This document shows positions 1 through 7,982 of a stretch of DNA of 15,665 nt, one piece after another. A program made the translations under genes and the position numbers. Every line of letters begins with the position of its first letter. Position 1 is the first letter of the stretch. The notes under the pieces are model-generated. The model was not told where the DNA came from. It was given only the letters and a program-made list of their open reading frames with translations, and searched no databases. Origin of the DNA: DATKMG01 sp035541995 (GTDB taxonomy: Bacteria > Acidobacteriota > Terriglobia > Versatilivoradales > Versatilivoraceae); contig DATKMG010000799.1 of the NCBI GenBank assembly GCA_035541995.1, positions 1 to 15,665 on the forward strand. The letters are read 5' to 3'.

Positions 1-407
1 GTGTCATCACCACCGATTGGGATCAGGCACTCAATTTGAAGTTTTTCAAGATTCTTAAGGACGTGGGGAGTGAAATCTCTGACCTGTTTGTCGGTATTGG
101 CGTCAAAACCCGGCTCTCTCAGAAATTCCGGCACATCGGCAGGCTTTACCTTTGCAGGGTTAGTCCGCGATGTATGGAGGAACGTCCCGCCGGAGCGGTC
201 GATCGTTCTGACCACGCTGTTATCCAGTTTTATGGTGCACTTGCTCAACGACTCAGGGTCATTGGGATTGTAATGAAGAAGGCCCCACCACCCCCTTCGA
301 ATTCCAGTGACTTCTTGCTTCTCATCCATTGCCCTATTTACGACTGCTTTAATGCAAGGATTCAGGCCCGGAACGTCTCCGCCCCCCGTCAAAATGCCAA
401 TACGCAT
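1..407 (-). CDS. pfp: 6-phosphofructokinase, probably pyrophosphate-dependent (N-terminal part, cut by window edge)
   Basis: Interconverts fructose 6-phosphate and fructose 1,6-bisphosphate in the cytoplasm. Seen: the first 135 codons, beginning MRIGILTGGGDVPGLN, the glycine-rich phosphate-binding loop of the PFK family. GGTFLHTSRTNP at about 80-91 is the conserved TSRTNP segment, and the window ends at IPIGGDDT (about 129-136). Known of the family: ATP-dependent PFKs have GGDG here, and Asp in place of the last Gly marks PPi-dependent enzymes. The PPi assignment is therefore an inference from one key residue; the second diagnostic site (PKTIDND versus PGTIDND) lies outside the window. I chose the ATG at 407 because GGAGGAG (414-420) sits six bases upstream; an in-frame ATG at 422 overlaps that ribosome binding site. 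The gene diverges from the secreted-protein gene at 679. The C-terminal two thirds are missing. Confidence 0.9.
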   Translation of the reverse strand, partial: MRIGILTGGGDVPGLNPCIKAVVNRAMDEKQEVTGIRRGWWGLLHYNPNDPESLSKCTIKLDNSVVRTIDRSGGTFLHTSRTNPAKVKPADVPEFLREPGFDANTDKQVRDFTPHVLKNLEKLQIECLIPIGGDD

Positions 408-585
408 ACCAAACTCCTCCATTAGGATTTAATTAGATAGAACAAGCTATCACTTCTTCGACAACCGCTGCAATTACCGGCCGGCCATCAGGCCCGACTG
501 TTGCGGCGTTTCCGTCAGCTCAACGGCGAGTCATTTTACCCGAAAATGGAAGTTGCGTCTCACAAAAATGAGAACCGTCAGCCCA

Positions 586-614
586 TTGACAACCACCTGG
601 ATCAAAACTATAGT
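586..614 (+). promoter_or_regulatory. sigma70-type promoter for the secreted-protein gene
   Basis: TTGACA (586-591), a 17-base spacer and TATAGT (609-614) match the housekeeping consensus at 6/6 and 5/6. The expected transcript start near 621 leaves a leader of about 58 bases before the ATG at 679. This is the best promoter match I found in the window. The rest of 408-678 holds no convincing gene; an open frame from 501 reads through this promoter and out of frame across the secreted-protein gene. Confidence 0.65.
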
Positions 615-678
615 GAGGACCCGACGAGAACCGAACAGCGCTTGAGTTGGATTCTGATCAATCATCAAGGAGAAATTC

Positions 679-1056
679 ATGAGATACCTCGAAAGCAGGA
701 AGACTCTTCTTATGCTTGCCGCTACCTGTGTTCTCTTTACCGCTCACTGCTTACTGGCAGCAGACGCGGTCACGGGGAAATGGAAGTGCATCGCAAAGGG
801 GTTGCCAGATGGGGACATGGAGTTTACTCTTGAATTGAGTCAATCTGGAGAATCTTTGACCGGCACGATTTCCGCAGAGAACGGCTCTGTTGAGATCAGC
901 AATGCCAAGATTCATGGCAACAAGTTTGAATTCGCCGTCATGACCTCAGACGCCCAATACACGGTGACGGGCAGCGTAGAGGGCAACAAAGTCGATGGGG
1001 ACTGGAAGGACGACCAGCAACACAGCGGAACCTGGTCGGGTCAGAAGGAAGAGTGA
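679..1056 (+). CDS. small secreted beta-rich protein of unknown function
   Basis: A 125-residue protein whose function I cannot name. Residues 1-27 form a signal peptide: basic RYLESRK, a hydrophobic stretch (LLMLAATCVLF) and a likely signal peptidase I site at LLA-AD, so export to periplasm or outside is inferred. No proper lipobox is present. The mature part is about 98 residues of alternating polar and hydrophobic strands with three short G-x-W motifs (TGKWKC, DGDWKD, SGTWSG) and LTGTIS / VTGSVEGN repeats, suggesting a small beta-barrel. Proteins with a similar KWKC-AKGLPDGDMEFTL opening are, from memory, frequent in Acidobacteriota. AAGGAG lies seven bases before the ATG. The gene has its own strong promoter and a downstream hairpin, so it appears to be a monocistronic unit between two minus-strand glycolytic genes. 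Confidence 0.8.
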   Translation: MRYLESRKTLLMLAATCVLFTAHCLLAADAVTGKWKCIAKGLPDGDMEFTLELSQSGESLTGTISAENGSVEISNAKIHGNKFEFAVMTSDAQYTVTGSVEGNKVDGDWKDDQQHSGTWSGQKEE

Positions 1057-1103
1057 TTGGGGAAGATGTTCTTGGTAACATCCGGGGACTTGATATTTGC
1101 GGA

Positions 1104-1141
1104 AGGCATAGGGTATGTCGGTGGTTACTGTCCCTATGCCT
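1104..1141 (+). terminator. 10-bp perfect hairpin after the secreted-protein gene
   Basis: AGGCATAGGG (1104-1113) pairs perfectly with CCCTATGCCT (1132-1141) across an 18-base loop. A smaller hairpin, GATGTT/AACATC (1065-1082), lies just after the stop codon, and TTCAAG/CTTGAA (1163-1179) follows. A run of five T (1160-1164) comes 18 bases after the main stem, too far for a classical intrinsic terminator. It could end or protect the 679-1056 transcript, and it also lies just past the convergent ppdK stop. The stem is certain; the role is inferred. Confidence 0.45.
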
Positions 1142-1196
1142 CCCAATGATTCAGAATGCTTTTTCAAGCCTCACTTGAATAGGGCGACCTTCCAGC

Positions 1197-3968
1197 CTAT
1201 TTCTTGGTCGCCTTCTTTGATTGCTTTTTGGCAGCTTTGGTTTTTCCTGTTGAAGGCACTCCATGTTTCAGGGCTGCGCGCGCCGCGGCGAGTCGGGCGA
1301 TCGGGACTCGGAATGGCGAGCAACTGACGTAGTCCTGCCCGATAATGTGACAGAACTCGACGCTCGACGGCTCCCCACCATGTTCGCCACAGATCCCGAT
1401 TTTAAGACCGGCTCGGGTGCTGCGTCCCTTGGAGACCGCCATCCTCATCAATTCACCGACACCCTCACGATCGATCGCCTCAAATGGATCTTTGGCATAT
1501 ATCTCCATTTCGACATAGGGGATCAGGAACCTTGCGGCATCATCCCGGCTCACACCAAGTGTGGTCTGGGTCAAATCGTTTGTGCCAAAACTAAAGAACT
1601 CGGCAGTTTTCGCAATCTCGTCAGCCGTGATAGCACCTCTGGGAACCTCGATCATCGTCCCTACCAGGTACTTGAATTTTACTTTTTCACGCTTCATGAC
1701 TTCTCCGGCCACTGACCGAACAATCTTGTCCTGGTGTATCAGTTCCTTGGCGTTCCCGACCAATGGGATCATCACCTCAGGCTCTACATCAATGCCGCGT
1801 TTTCGGACATTAGCAGCCGCTTCAATAATTGCCCGAGACTGCATTTCTGTGATTTCCGGGTAAATTATCCCCAGTCGGCAACCACGGAAACCTAGCATGG
1901 GGTTGAACTCGTGCAGGGATTGGACTCTCTGATGGACCTTCTCATACGGAATACCCATTTGCTCGGCCAATTCGCGTTGAGCCCCCTCTTCGTGCGGAAC
2001 AAACTCATGAAGGGGGGGGTCGATGGTTCGGATGGTCACCGGTCTTCCAGCCATGGCTTCAAAGATACCCTCAAAATCCTTTCGTTGCAGAGGCAAGAGT
2101 TTCTCTAAAGCCTTGCGCCGTTCTTCTTGAGTATCGGCAAGGATCATCTCCCGCATGGGACCGATCTTTCCTTCTCCAAAGAACATATGTTCAGTCCGAC
2201 AGAGCCCTATGCCCTCCGCACCGAATGCAACGGCAACGGCTGCCTGGTCGGGCTGGTCCGCATTAGTCCGTATTTTAAGGGTACGGTGCTTATCGGCCCA
2301 CTTCATGATCTTGGCATACTCCTGGTATACCGGAGCATCCTTCGGAGGGAGTGTCTTGTCGACAAGAACCTGCAAAACCTCTGAGGGCCGCGTCTTGAGC
2401 TCTCCCAAGAGAATCTCCCCGCTTGTTCCGTCAAGTGAAATGTAATCTCCTTCTTTAACTATTTTGCTGTTGACGACCATTTGCTTAATTGAGTAATCGA
2501 TCTCCAGGGCACTGCATCCTGCTACGCAGACCTTCCCCATTTGCCGGGCGACCAAGGCGGCGTGGGAGGTCATCCCGCCTCGGCTAGTCAGGATACCTTC
2601 AGCCGCATCCATCCCTTTGATATCTTCCGGGGAGGTCTCAATCCGAGTGAGAATGACGCGTTCTCCGCGAGCTTTCCACTCTTCCGCATCAGGTGCATTG
2701 AAAACGACACGACCACAAGCAGCCCCAGGTCCGGCATTGAGTCCTTTAGCCAGAAAACGGCCTTCCTCTACGGCCTTCTTTTTCTCGTTGGGATCAAAAA
2801 TAGGACGAAGCAATTGGTTGAGTTGGTCAGGCTCAATTCGCATCAGAGCCTCTTTCTCGCTGATCAGCTTCTCGTCCACCATATCCACGGCAATCTTAAT
2901 AGCTGCAAAGGCCGTGCGCTTTCCAACCCGACACTGCAACATATACAGTCTGCCTTGCTGGATAGTAAACTCAATGTCCATCATGTCTCGATAATGCTTC
3001 TCCAGGGTCTTACGAATGTTGTCAAGTTGTTTATAGAGGTGGGGGGATTCCTTGGCCATTTCCGTAATCGGCAAGGGGGTTCTTGCACCCGACACTACGT
3101 CTTCACCCTGGGCATTGGTCAGATACTCTCCGTAAAAGTAGTTCTCCCCAGTGGCAGCGTCGCGCGTAAATGCCACGCCTGAACCCGAATCGTTCCCCAT
3201 ATTCCCGAAGACCATGGCCTGGACATTTACAGCTGTCCCCCACCAAGATGGAATGTCATTCATCTTCCTGTAGGCAATGGCGCGATCATTCATCCAGGAC
3301 CCAAAGACCGCGCCGATCGCGCCCCACAACTGCTTATGCGGGTCACCGGGGAATTCGATGCCGAGCTTCTGCTTGATTGCTTTCTTGAAACGGACAACCA
3401 ACTCCTTCAAGTCCTCGGTGGTCAACTCCGTATCCAACTTGACCCCCTTCGAACTCTTCACTTGTTCGATGATGTGCTCGAATGGGTCGACCTCGTACTT
3501 AGATTGAGGCTTCAGCCCCAGAACGACGTCTCCGTACATTTGCACAAATCGTCGATATGAATCCCAGGCAAACCGCTCATTTCCGGTTTTCTCGATCAGG
3601 CCCTTTATTGTCTGGTCATTGAGTCCGAGGTTAAGGATTGTATCCATCATTCCCGGCATGGAAGCCCTGGCACCAGAACGCACCGAAACGAGCAGTGGGT
3701 CATTGGGATTCGCGAATCTTTTCCCCATGGCTTTTTCGACCTTTGCCAAAGCCTTCACCACGTCCGATTCAAGTTCTTTGGGATATTTCTTTTTATTTTC
3801 ATAGTAATAAGTACAGACTTCAGTCGAGATGGTAAAACCCGGAGGGACAGGCAGACCAATGTTGGTCATTTCTGCCAAGTTGGCTCCTTTCCCTCCCAGC
3901 AAGGCTTTCATTTCTGCCTTGCCGTCGGCCTTTCCGCTGCCAAAAAAGTAGACGTACCTTTTCGCCAT
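1197..3968 (-). CDS. ppdK: pyruvate, phosphate dikinase (PPDK)
   Basis: Reversibly converts pyruvate, ATP and Pi to phosphoenolpyruvate, AMP and PPi in the cytoplasm. The protein is complete at 923 residues. The nucleotide-binding domain opens with YVYFFGSGKADG and LLGGKGANLAEM (about 6-35), with SVRSGARASMPGMMDT at 95-110. The central phosphohistidine domain has GGMTSHAALVAR (464-475): His469 is the phosphorylated residue and Thr467 the position that PPDK regulatory proteins phosphorylate in other organisms. The C-terminal PEP/pyruvate domain shows GLCRTEHMFF (588-597), FGTNDLTQTTLG (794-805) and GICGEHGGEP with catalytic Cys860. The last 18 or so residues are a lysine-rich tail beyond the usual end. 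AAGGAG precedes the ATG by nine bases. It follows glyS by 137 bases on the same strand. Confidence 0.97.
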   Translation of the reverse strand: MAKRYVYFFGSGKADGKAEMKALLGGKGANLAEMTNIGLPVPPGFTISTEVCTYYYENKKKYPKELESDVVKALAKVEKAMGKRFANPNDPLLVSVRSGARASMPGMMDTILNLGLNDQTIKGLIEKTGNERFAWDSYRRFVQMYGDVVLGLKPQSKYEVDPFEHIIEQVKSSKGVKLDTELTTEDLKELVVRFKKAIKQKLGIEFPGDPHKQLWGAIGAVFGSWMNDRAIAYRKMNDIPSWWGTAVNVQAMVFGNMGNDSGSGVAFTRDAATGENYFYGEYLTNAQGEDVVSGARTPLPITEMAKESPHLYKQLDNIRKTLEKHYRDMMDIEFTIQQGRLYMLQCRVGKRTAFAAIKIAVDMVDEKLISEKEALMRIEPDQLNQLLRPIFDPNEKKKAVEEGRFLAKGLNAGPGAACGRVVFNAPDAEEWKARGERVILTRIETSPEDIKGMDAAEGILTSRGGMTSHAALVARQMGKVCVAGCSALEIDYSIKQMVVNSKIVKEGDYISLDGTSGEILLGELKTRPSEVLQVLVDKTLPPKDAPVYQEYAKIMKWADKHRTLKIRTNADQPDQAAVAVAFGAEGIGLCRTEHMFFGEGKIGPMREMILADTQEERRKALEKLLPLQRKDFEGIFEAMAGRPVTIRTIDPPLHEFVPHEEGAQRELAEQMGIPYEKVHQRVQSLHEFNPMLGFRGCRLGIIYPEITEMQSRAIIEAAANVRKRGIDVEPEVMIPLVGNAKELIHQDKIVRSVAGEVMKREKVKFKYLVGTMIEVPRGAITADEIAKTAEFFSFGTNDLTQTTLGVSRDDAARFLIPYVEMEIYAKDPFEAIDREGVGELMRMAVSKGRSTRAGLKIGICGEHGGEPSSVEFCHIIGQDYVSCSPFRVPIARLAAARAALKHGVPSTGKTKAAKKQSKKATKK

Positions 3969-4058
3969 TGACTATTTCTCCTTTTCAAAATTAATTAGAT
4001 GGTTAAAATTCTTTAACGCAAGCATCCAGAAAGATCACAGGGCCGACACTCTCCTCTC

Positions 4059-4107
4059 GACCCTCCGAGGTGAATGGGTCCAGGAATTGTCGACACGCCG
4101 ACAATTC
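4059..4107 (-). other. tandem hairpins at the 3' end of glyS
   Basis: GAATTGTCG (4084-4092) and CGACAATTC (4099-4107) form a 9-bp perfect stem with a six-base loop that includes part of the glyS stop codon. Next in the direction of transcription, GACCC/GGGTC (4059-4063 with 4076-4080) can form a 5-bp stem. Neither is followed by a T-run on the transcribed strand, so a classical intrinsic terminator is unlikely. Plausible roles are a processing or stability element between glyS and ppdK. I see no convincing ppdK promoter in 3969-4058, although the AT-rich 3985-4010 could hide one. Confidence 0.4.
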
Positions 4108-6196
4108 AGCCCACCACAATTTCTGATATATCCGCTACCGCCAGGAAAATCTGGAGCAGTGACCCGATAATTCCCAGGCGGTTTTTCTGCAAGATCGGGT
4201 CCTCTGCCATGACAAGGACCTTTTCGAAGAACTGGTCTACTTGAGGCCTGAGGCCTGCCATCAAGTCAAAGACTCTTGAATATTGACCAGAGCGGGCCAA
4301 TTTCCATATTTTTGGGCGAATCTTGTCCACGGTCAAATAGAGGGTCCGCTCTTCTTCCTGTTGGAATAGACTAGGAGTGACAGGAGAAGGATCGGTCAAT
4401 GAAGCCCCCGCCTTGACCAGGATATTCTTAATTCTTTTGAAACTGGTGGCGAGCGAAGCAAAATCTTCGCTGGCCCTCATAAGGGATATGGCCTTTAATC
4501 GTTCCCAGCAATCCACAGGGTTGTCCACTCCACCGGCCACAATTGCATTGATTTCGTCGTAGCGATAGCCTTGCTCGCGGAAAATGTACTTCAACCGTTC
4601 TTTAAAGAACGATTCATAGTCGAAGTAGGTTTCTTCAAAACTCCTGCGAGTAAATCTGCCGAGCAATTTGAAACTCCTGTGAACGAGCTTTCTCATAGAG
4701 ATGGAGAGTCCTTTGTCCAAAAGGATCTTAGCTATCCCTATGGTTTGCTTTCGTAAGCCTAATGGGTCCCTGGAGCCTGTAGGGACATTGCCGATTGAGA
4801 AGGCTGCGACCACTGAATCCAGCTTGTCGCTGATGGAAAGGATTGCCCCAGCCATGTTTCTGGGAGACGCATCTTCCAGCCCAATAGGTGCATAATGGTC
4901 ATAGATTGCCTCAGCAACCGTTGGCGGGAGGTTCTCTGCCTTAGCGTAAAGCCCGCCCATGATCCCTTGGAGATTAGTAAATTCCTTGACCATTTCAGTG
5001 GTCAAGTCCGTCTTGAAAAGGTGAGCGGCCAGAATCAAATCCCCTTTGAGATCCGACATTCCTAGTTGCGTCGCCATGAAAAGCGAGAGCTGGCCGACGC
5101 GACGCGTTTTTTCGTATAGTGTTCCCAACTCAGCCTGGAAGACAATTTGTTTGAGGCGCTCGACTCGGTCCTCCAATTTAAGCTTTCTATCCTGTTTCCA
5201 GAAGAAATCGGCGTCGGCTAATCTGGCGCGCAAGACTCTTTCGTGACCTCGAACAATTGTCGAATGATGGGCCGTTTTGGAGTCCACCACGGCCAGGAAC
5301 TTAGCAAGCAAACATCCATTTTCATCTTGCAGAGAAAAGTACTTCTGATGTTGTCGCATGACAGTGACCAGGACTTCACGGGGGATGCCCAGATAGGTAG
5401 AGTCGAAGATGCCGCACACTACCGTAGGATGTTCATTGAGATGAACGACAGTGTGAAGTAAGTTCGGGTCCGGGACCAACTTCCCGCCAGCTTTGGCTGC
5501 CGCCGCAGAGAGCATTTCCTCTATCTGCTTTCCACGGATACGATGATCAAAGACGACTCCATTCTCTAATAGGCCCGCTTCATAGCCCGCAAAGTCATTG
5601 CACCGGAGGGGGGAATTCCCCGACAATATACGGTGCCCATACGTTGTGGAACCGGACCTCACATCGGCCAGAATCAAATCCAACACCTCATTACCTAATA
5701 GGCACAGAACCCATCGTATCGGTCGAACAAACATATAACCGCTGGCTTCCCAGTGCATGGTCTTGGGAAGTTCAAGACTTTCAAACAAGGCGGGAATTTC
5801 TCTCCCCAGGATCTCACGAGCCGATTTGCCTGGGAGCTTGTTTTTGTACCCCAAGTAATCGCCTTTTTCCGTGTTGAACCTAATCAGTTCAGCGGCAGTC
5901 ACCCCGAACTTTCGCGCAAATCCGACTGCGGCTTGGGTCGGTTGTAGATTCTCGTCCAGGCCAACTGAAACCGGGGGACCTGTGGCAACCTCTGTGCGAT
6001 CAGGCTGGGAGGAGGATAACGCAGGGACGTGGAGGATCAGGCGCCGAGGGGTCGCAAACTCGTCCAACTTCTCAAACTCCAGGGCATTTCTGGCGAGTAC
6101 CTCTCGAAACTTTTGGCCCAATTGTACCAGAAGCGGTTCGACGTATTGGGCCGGAATCTCTTCACATCCGACTTCGATTAAGAAATCTAATACCAA
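4106..6196 (-). CDS. glyS: glycine--tRNA ligase beta subunit
   Basis: Beta subunit of the alpha2-beta2 type glycyl-tRNA synthetase, which supplies tRNA recognition while the alpha subunit activates glycine. The protein is 696 residues, the usual size. It opens with LIEVGCEEIPAQYVEPLL, the typical N-terminus, has the family segment NLQGIMGGLYAKAENLPPTVAEAIYDHY cut here to NLQGIMGGLYAK (around 410-420), and ends in a DALR-type anticodon-binding region (VDQFFEKVLVMAEDP from 653, NRLGIIGSLL near 673). The start is TTG at 6196: a stop codon lies immediately upstream in frame, no ATG is near, and GGAG lies about ten bases before it. Forty-four AT-rich bases separate it from glyQ, so the two subunits are surely co-transcribed. 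Confidence 0.97.
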   Translation of the reverse strand: MVLDFLIEVGCEEIPAQYVEPLLVQLGQKFREVLARNALEFEKLDEFATPRRLILHVPALSSSQPDRTEVATGPPVSVGLDENLQPTQAAVGFARKFGVTAAELIRFNTEKGDYLGYKNKLPGKSAREILGREIPALFESLELPKTMHWEASGYMFVRPIRWVLCLLGNEVLDLILADVRSGSTTYGHRILSGNSPLRCNDFAGYEAGLLENGVVFDHRIRGKQIEEMLSAAAAKAGGKLVPDPNLLHTVVHLNEHPTVVCGIFDSTYLGIPREVLVTVMRQHQKYFSLQDENGCLLAKFLAVVDSKTAHHSTIVRGHERVLRARLADADFFWKQDRKLKLEDRVERLKQIVFQAELGTLYEKTRRVGQLSLFMATQLGMSDLKGDLILAAHLFKTDLTTEMVKEFTNLQGIMGGLYAKAENLPPTVAEAIYDHYAPIGLEDASPRNMAGAILSISDKLDSVVAAFSIGNVPTGSRDPLGLRKQTIGIAKILLDKGLSISMRKLVHRSFKLLGRFTRRSFEETYFDYESFFKERLKYIFREQGYRYDEINAIVAGGVDNPVDCWERLKAISLMRASEDFASLATSFKRIKNILVKAGASLTDPSPVTPSLFQQEEERTLYLTVDKIRPKIWKLARSGQYSRVFDLMAGLRPQVDQFFEKVLVMAEDPILQKNRLGIIGSLLQIFLAVADISEIVVG

Positions 6197-6240
6197 CTAA
6201 ATGAGTCTCCTAGAATATTATTTTTAAAGTTAATAATCAG

Positions 6241-7137
6241 TTATGCGTCCTTCCCCAAGATAACAGTCGAGGAAGCTTGTACGTTGGAGTTCTTCAAATA
6301 GCCAGCCGCGATACGGCAGGCGAGATTTCTCACCTTTTGGATTAATCCAGTTCTTTCCGAGACACTAATGCTGCCTCTAGCATCAAGGACGTTGAACGTG
6401 TGGGAGCACTTAAGACAATAATCGTAGGCTGGCAAAATCAGTCCCATTTCTATCAGTCTGTCAGATTCTTTCTCATACTGATTGAACAACTGGAAATGAA
6501 GCTTCACATCAGCTTCTTCGAAGTTGTACTTTGAGAATTCCACCTCGTCCCGGTAACGAATTTCGTGATATTTAACCTTGGTGTTCCAAAGCAATTCAAA
6601 ACAGTTGTCTACATTATTGAGAAACATGGCAATTCGTTCCAGTCCATAGGTGATTTCTAAAGAAACCGGATACAGATCCAGTCCCCCCGCCTGTTGGAAA
6701 TAGGTGAATTGTGTAATTTCTAAACCATCCAACAAGACTTGCCAACCTACTCCCCAAGCCCCGAGCGTGGGAGATTCCCAGTTATCCTCTTCAAATCGGA
6801 CATCATGTTCAACCAGTGGGATTCCTAACTTCTCCAGGCTTTCAAGAAAAATGGACTGTATATCATCTGGAGGAGGTTTAAGAATTACCTGCAATTGAAA
6901 GTGCTTCTGCAACCGGTTGGGATTTTGGCCATAGCGGCCATCCGCAGGGCGACGACTTGGTTCAACATAAACCACTGAATAAGGATCTGGGCCCAAAACC
7001 CGAAAGAATGTTTCCGGGTTCATCGTCCCTGCCCCTTTCTCCACATCGTAGGGCATTTGGACGACACACCCCTTCTCTGCCCAAAAGTTCAAGAGACTCA
7101 AAAAGAGGTCTTGGAAAGGAATGGTGCTAACTGGCAC
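6241..7137 (-). CDS. glyQ: glycine--tRNA ligase alpha subunit
   Basis: Catalytic alpha subunit of the tetrameric bacterial glycyl-tRNA synthetase; it binds glycine and ATP and forms glycyl-adenylate. The 298 residues match the usual family length. Seen: FQDLFLSLLNFWAEKGCVV at the N-terminus, YVEPSRRPADGRYGQNPNR (57-75), and LGAWGVGWQVLLDGLEITQF (about 125-144), all highly conserved class II motifs of GlyQ. The start is GTG at 7137; a later Met (residue 28) would remove conserved N-terminal sequence. A GGGAAGGG stretch lies just upstream. The start overlaps the 3' end of recO by 11 bases, indicating translational coupling. glyS follows after 44 bases. Confidence 0.97.
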   Translation of the reverse strand: MPVSTIPFQDLFLSLLNFWAEKGCVVQMPYDVEKGAGTMNPETFFRVLGPDPYSVVYVEPSRRPADGRYGQNPNRLQKHFQLQVILKPPPDDIQSIFLESLEKLGIPLVEHDVRFEEDNWESPTLGAWGVGWQVLLDGLEITQFTYFQQAGGLDLYPVSLEITYGLERIAMFLNNVDNCFELLWNTKVKYHEIRYRDEVEFSKYNFEEADVKLHFQLFNQYEKESDRLIEMGLILPAYDYCLKCSHTFNVLDARGSISVSERTGLIQKVRNLACRIAAGYLKNSNVQASSTVILGKDA

Positions 7138-7882
7138 GGGGCCCTTCCCGCAGCAGTGTCAAAGTCTCAAATTCCCGCTCGAAGCTTCGTCGAAGCATCC
7201 TATCCATGATTTGCTGCAATTCAGTATATTGAGCATCCCCCGCTAACTCCCTTTCGATTAACTTCAACTTCTTGTTCACAATTTGGTTTAGCAAGTTGAA
7301 ACTACCTGGGCTAATCGCCTGACAGTGACTTCCACTGCAGGATGAGCAATAAAAGCCCTGTAGGTCGGGTGCATAAAAGACTCTGGATGCATCCAGCAAG
7401 GAAAGTTCGCAATGGGCACACGACTTTGGGGAAGGAAAAAGACCAGAGATTTTCAGGTACCAAACCAGGAAATAGAGCTGGGCCAAGTCGGACCGTGCTG
7501 GATCCTGCATTTCCTCCAATACCAGAACCACCAAGCGAAATAAAGGATCATTAGCTTCACGGTCCGGGGTTGTCTCAAACAGGAGCTCTACTATCAGACT
7601 CAATTGCAGAAAGGACCGATATTCAGTAAGGTTTGAGGCAAAAGCGTGTAGCAACTCAACACGGTCAATTTTGACCAGTTCCTGGCCTTCCTTTTCAAGA
7701 AAGGTCATCTCCACCCAATGGAAGCGCTCCAGACGCCCGGAAAATGGACTTTTCAGTCGCCTGGCACCTTGCGCTACACCTCTCAATTTTCCGTATCCGC
7801 GAGTAAAGGCCACCACAATTTTATCAGCATTGCCAAGATCGTATGTTCTGAGAACTACCGCTTCTGAACTGCAGAGGACCAT
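7127..7882 (-). CDS. recO: DNA repair protein RecO
   Basis: Recombination mediator that with RecR loads RecA on SSB-coated single-stranded DNA and anneals strands in the RecF pathway. Seen: an N-terminal OB-fold beginning SSEAVVLRTYDLGNADKIV and KLRGVAQGARRLKSPFSG, then a helical part, then a CxxC...CxxC zinc motif (C155, C158, C179, C182 counted from the chosen start). At 251 residues it is normal for RecO. I chose ATG 7882 because family members start just before the conserved EAVVLR segment; the frame is open to a TTG at 7921, which adds 13 residues and has AAGGAAG very close upstream. Neither start has an ideal ribosome binding site. It is first in the recO-glyQ-glyS-ppdK series. Confidence 0.93.
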   Translation of the reverse strand: MVLCSSEAVVLRTYDLGNADKIVVAFTRGYGKLRGVAQGARRLKSPFSGRLERFHWVEMTFLEKEGQELVKIDRVELLHAFASNLTEYRSFLQLSLIVELLFETTPDREANDPLFRLVVLVLEEMQDPARSDLAQLYFLVWYLKISGLFPSPKSCAHCELSLLDASRVFYAPDLQGFYCSSCSGSHCQAISPGSFNLLNQIVNKKLKLIERELAGDAQYTELQQIMDRMLRRSFEREFETLTLLREGPRAS

Positions 7883-7953
7883 AACGGATCGCCAGAGGGT
7901 GAAGCCGAACTCAGCAGGCAAAGGCTTCCTTTGCCCTTCTGATCAGGCCGGTA

Positions 7954-7982
7954 AAAATATCACAATATCAATTGAAAAGCAA
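7954..7982 (-). promoter_or_regulatory. candidate promoter for recO-glyQ-glyS
   Basis: On the minus strand TTGCTT (7977-7982), a 17-base spacer and TATTTT (7954-7959) preceded by TGA give an extended -10 type promoter. Transcription would start near 7947, about 65 bases before the ATG at 7882. Match is moderate; this is an inference from sequence and position. Confidence 0.4.

Noticed and set aside
36..425. Plus-strand open frames at the left edge (129 and 67 codons)
   Set aside because: They are antisense to the phosphofructokinase coding sequence, which has clear family motifs and a ribosome binding site.
501..833. 110-codon plus-strand frame overlapping the secreted-protein gene
   Set aside because: It covers the near-consensus promoter and then runs out of frame through a gene with a signal peptide and good ribosome binding site; no family resemblance.
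2012..2019. Run of eight G as a phase-variation tract
   Set aside because: It lies in ppdK and encodes the conserved DPPLHEF segment (Asp-Pro-Pro-Leu), so codon choice explains it; slippage would kill a metabolic enzyme.
2541..3182. 213-codon plus-strand frame
   Set aside because: Entirely antisense to the conserved middle of ppdK; no binding site or recognisable domain.
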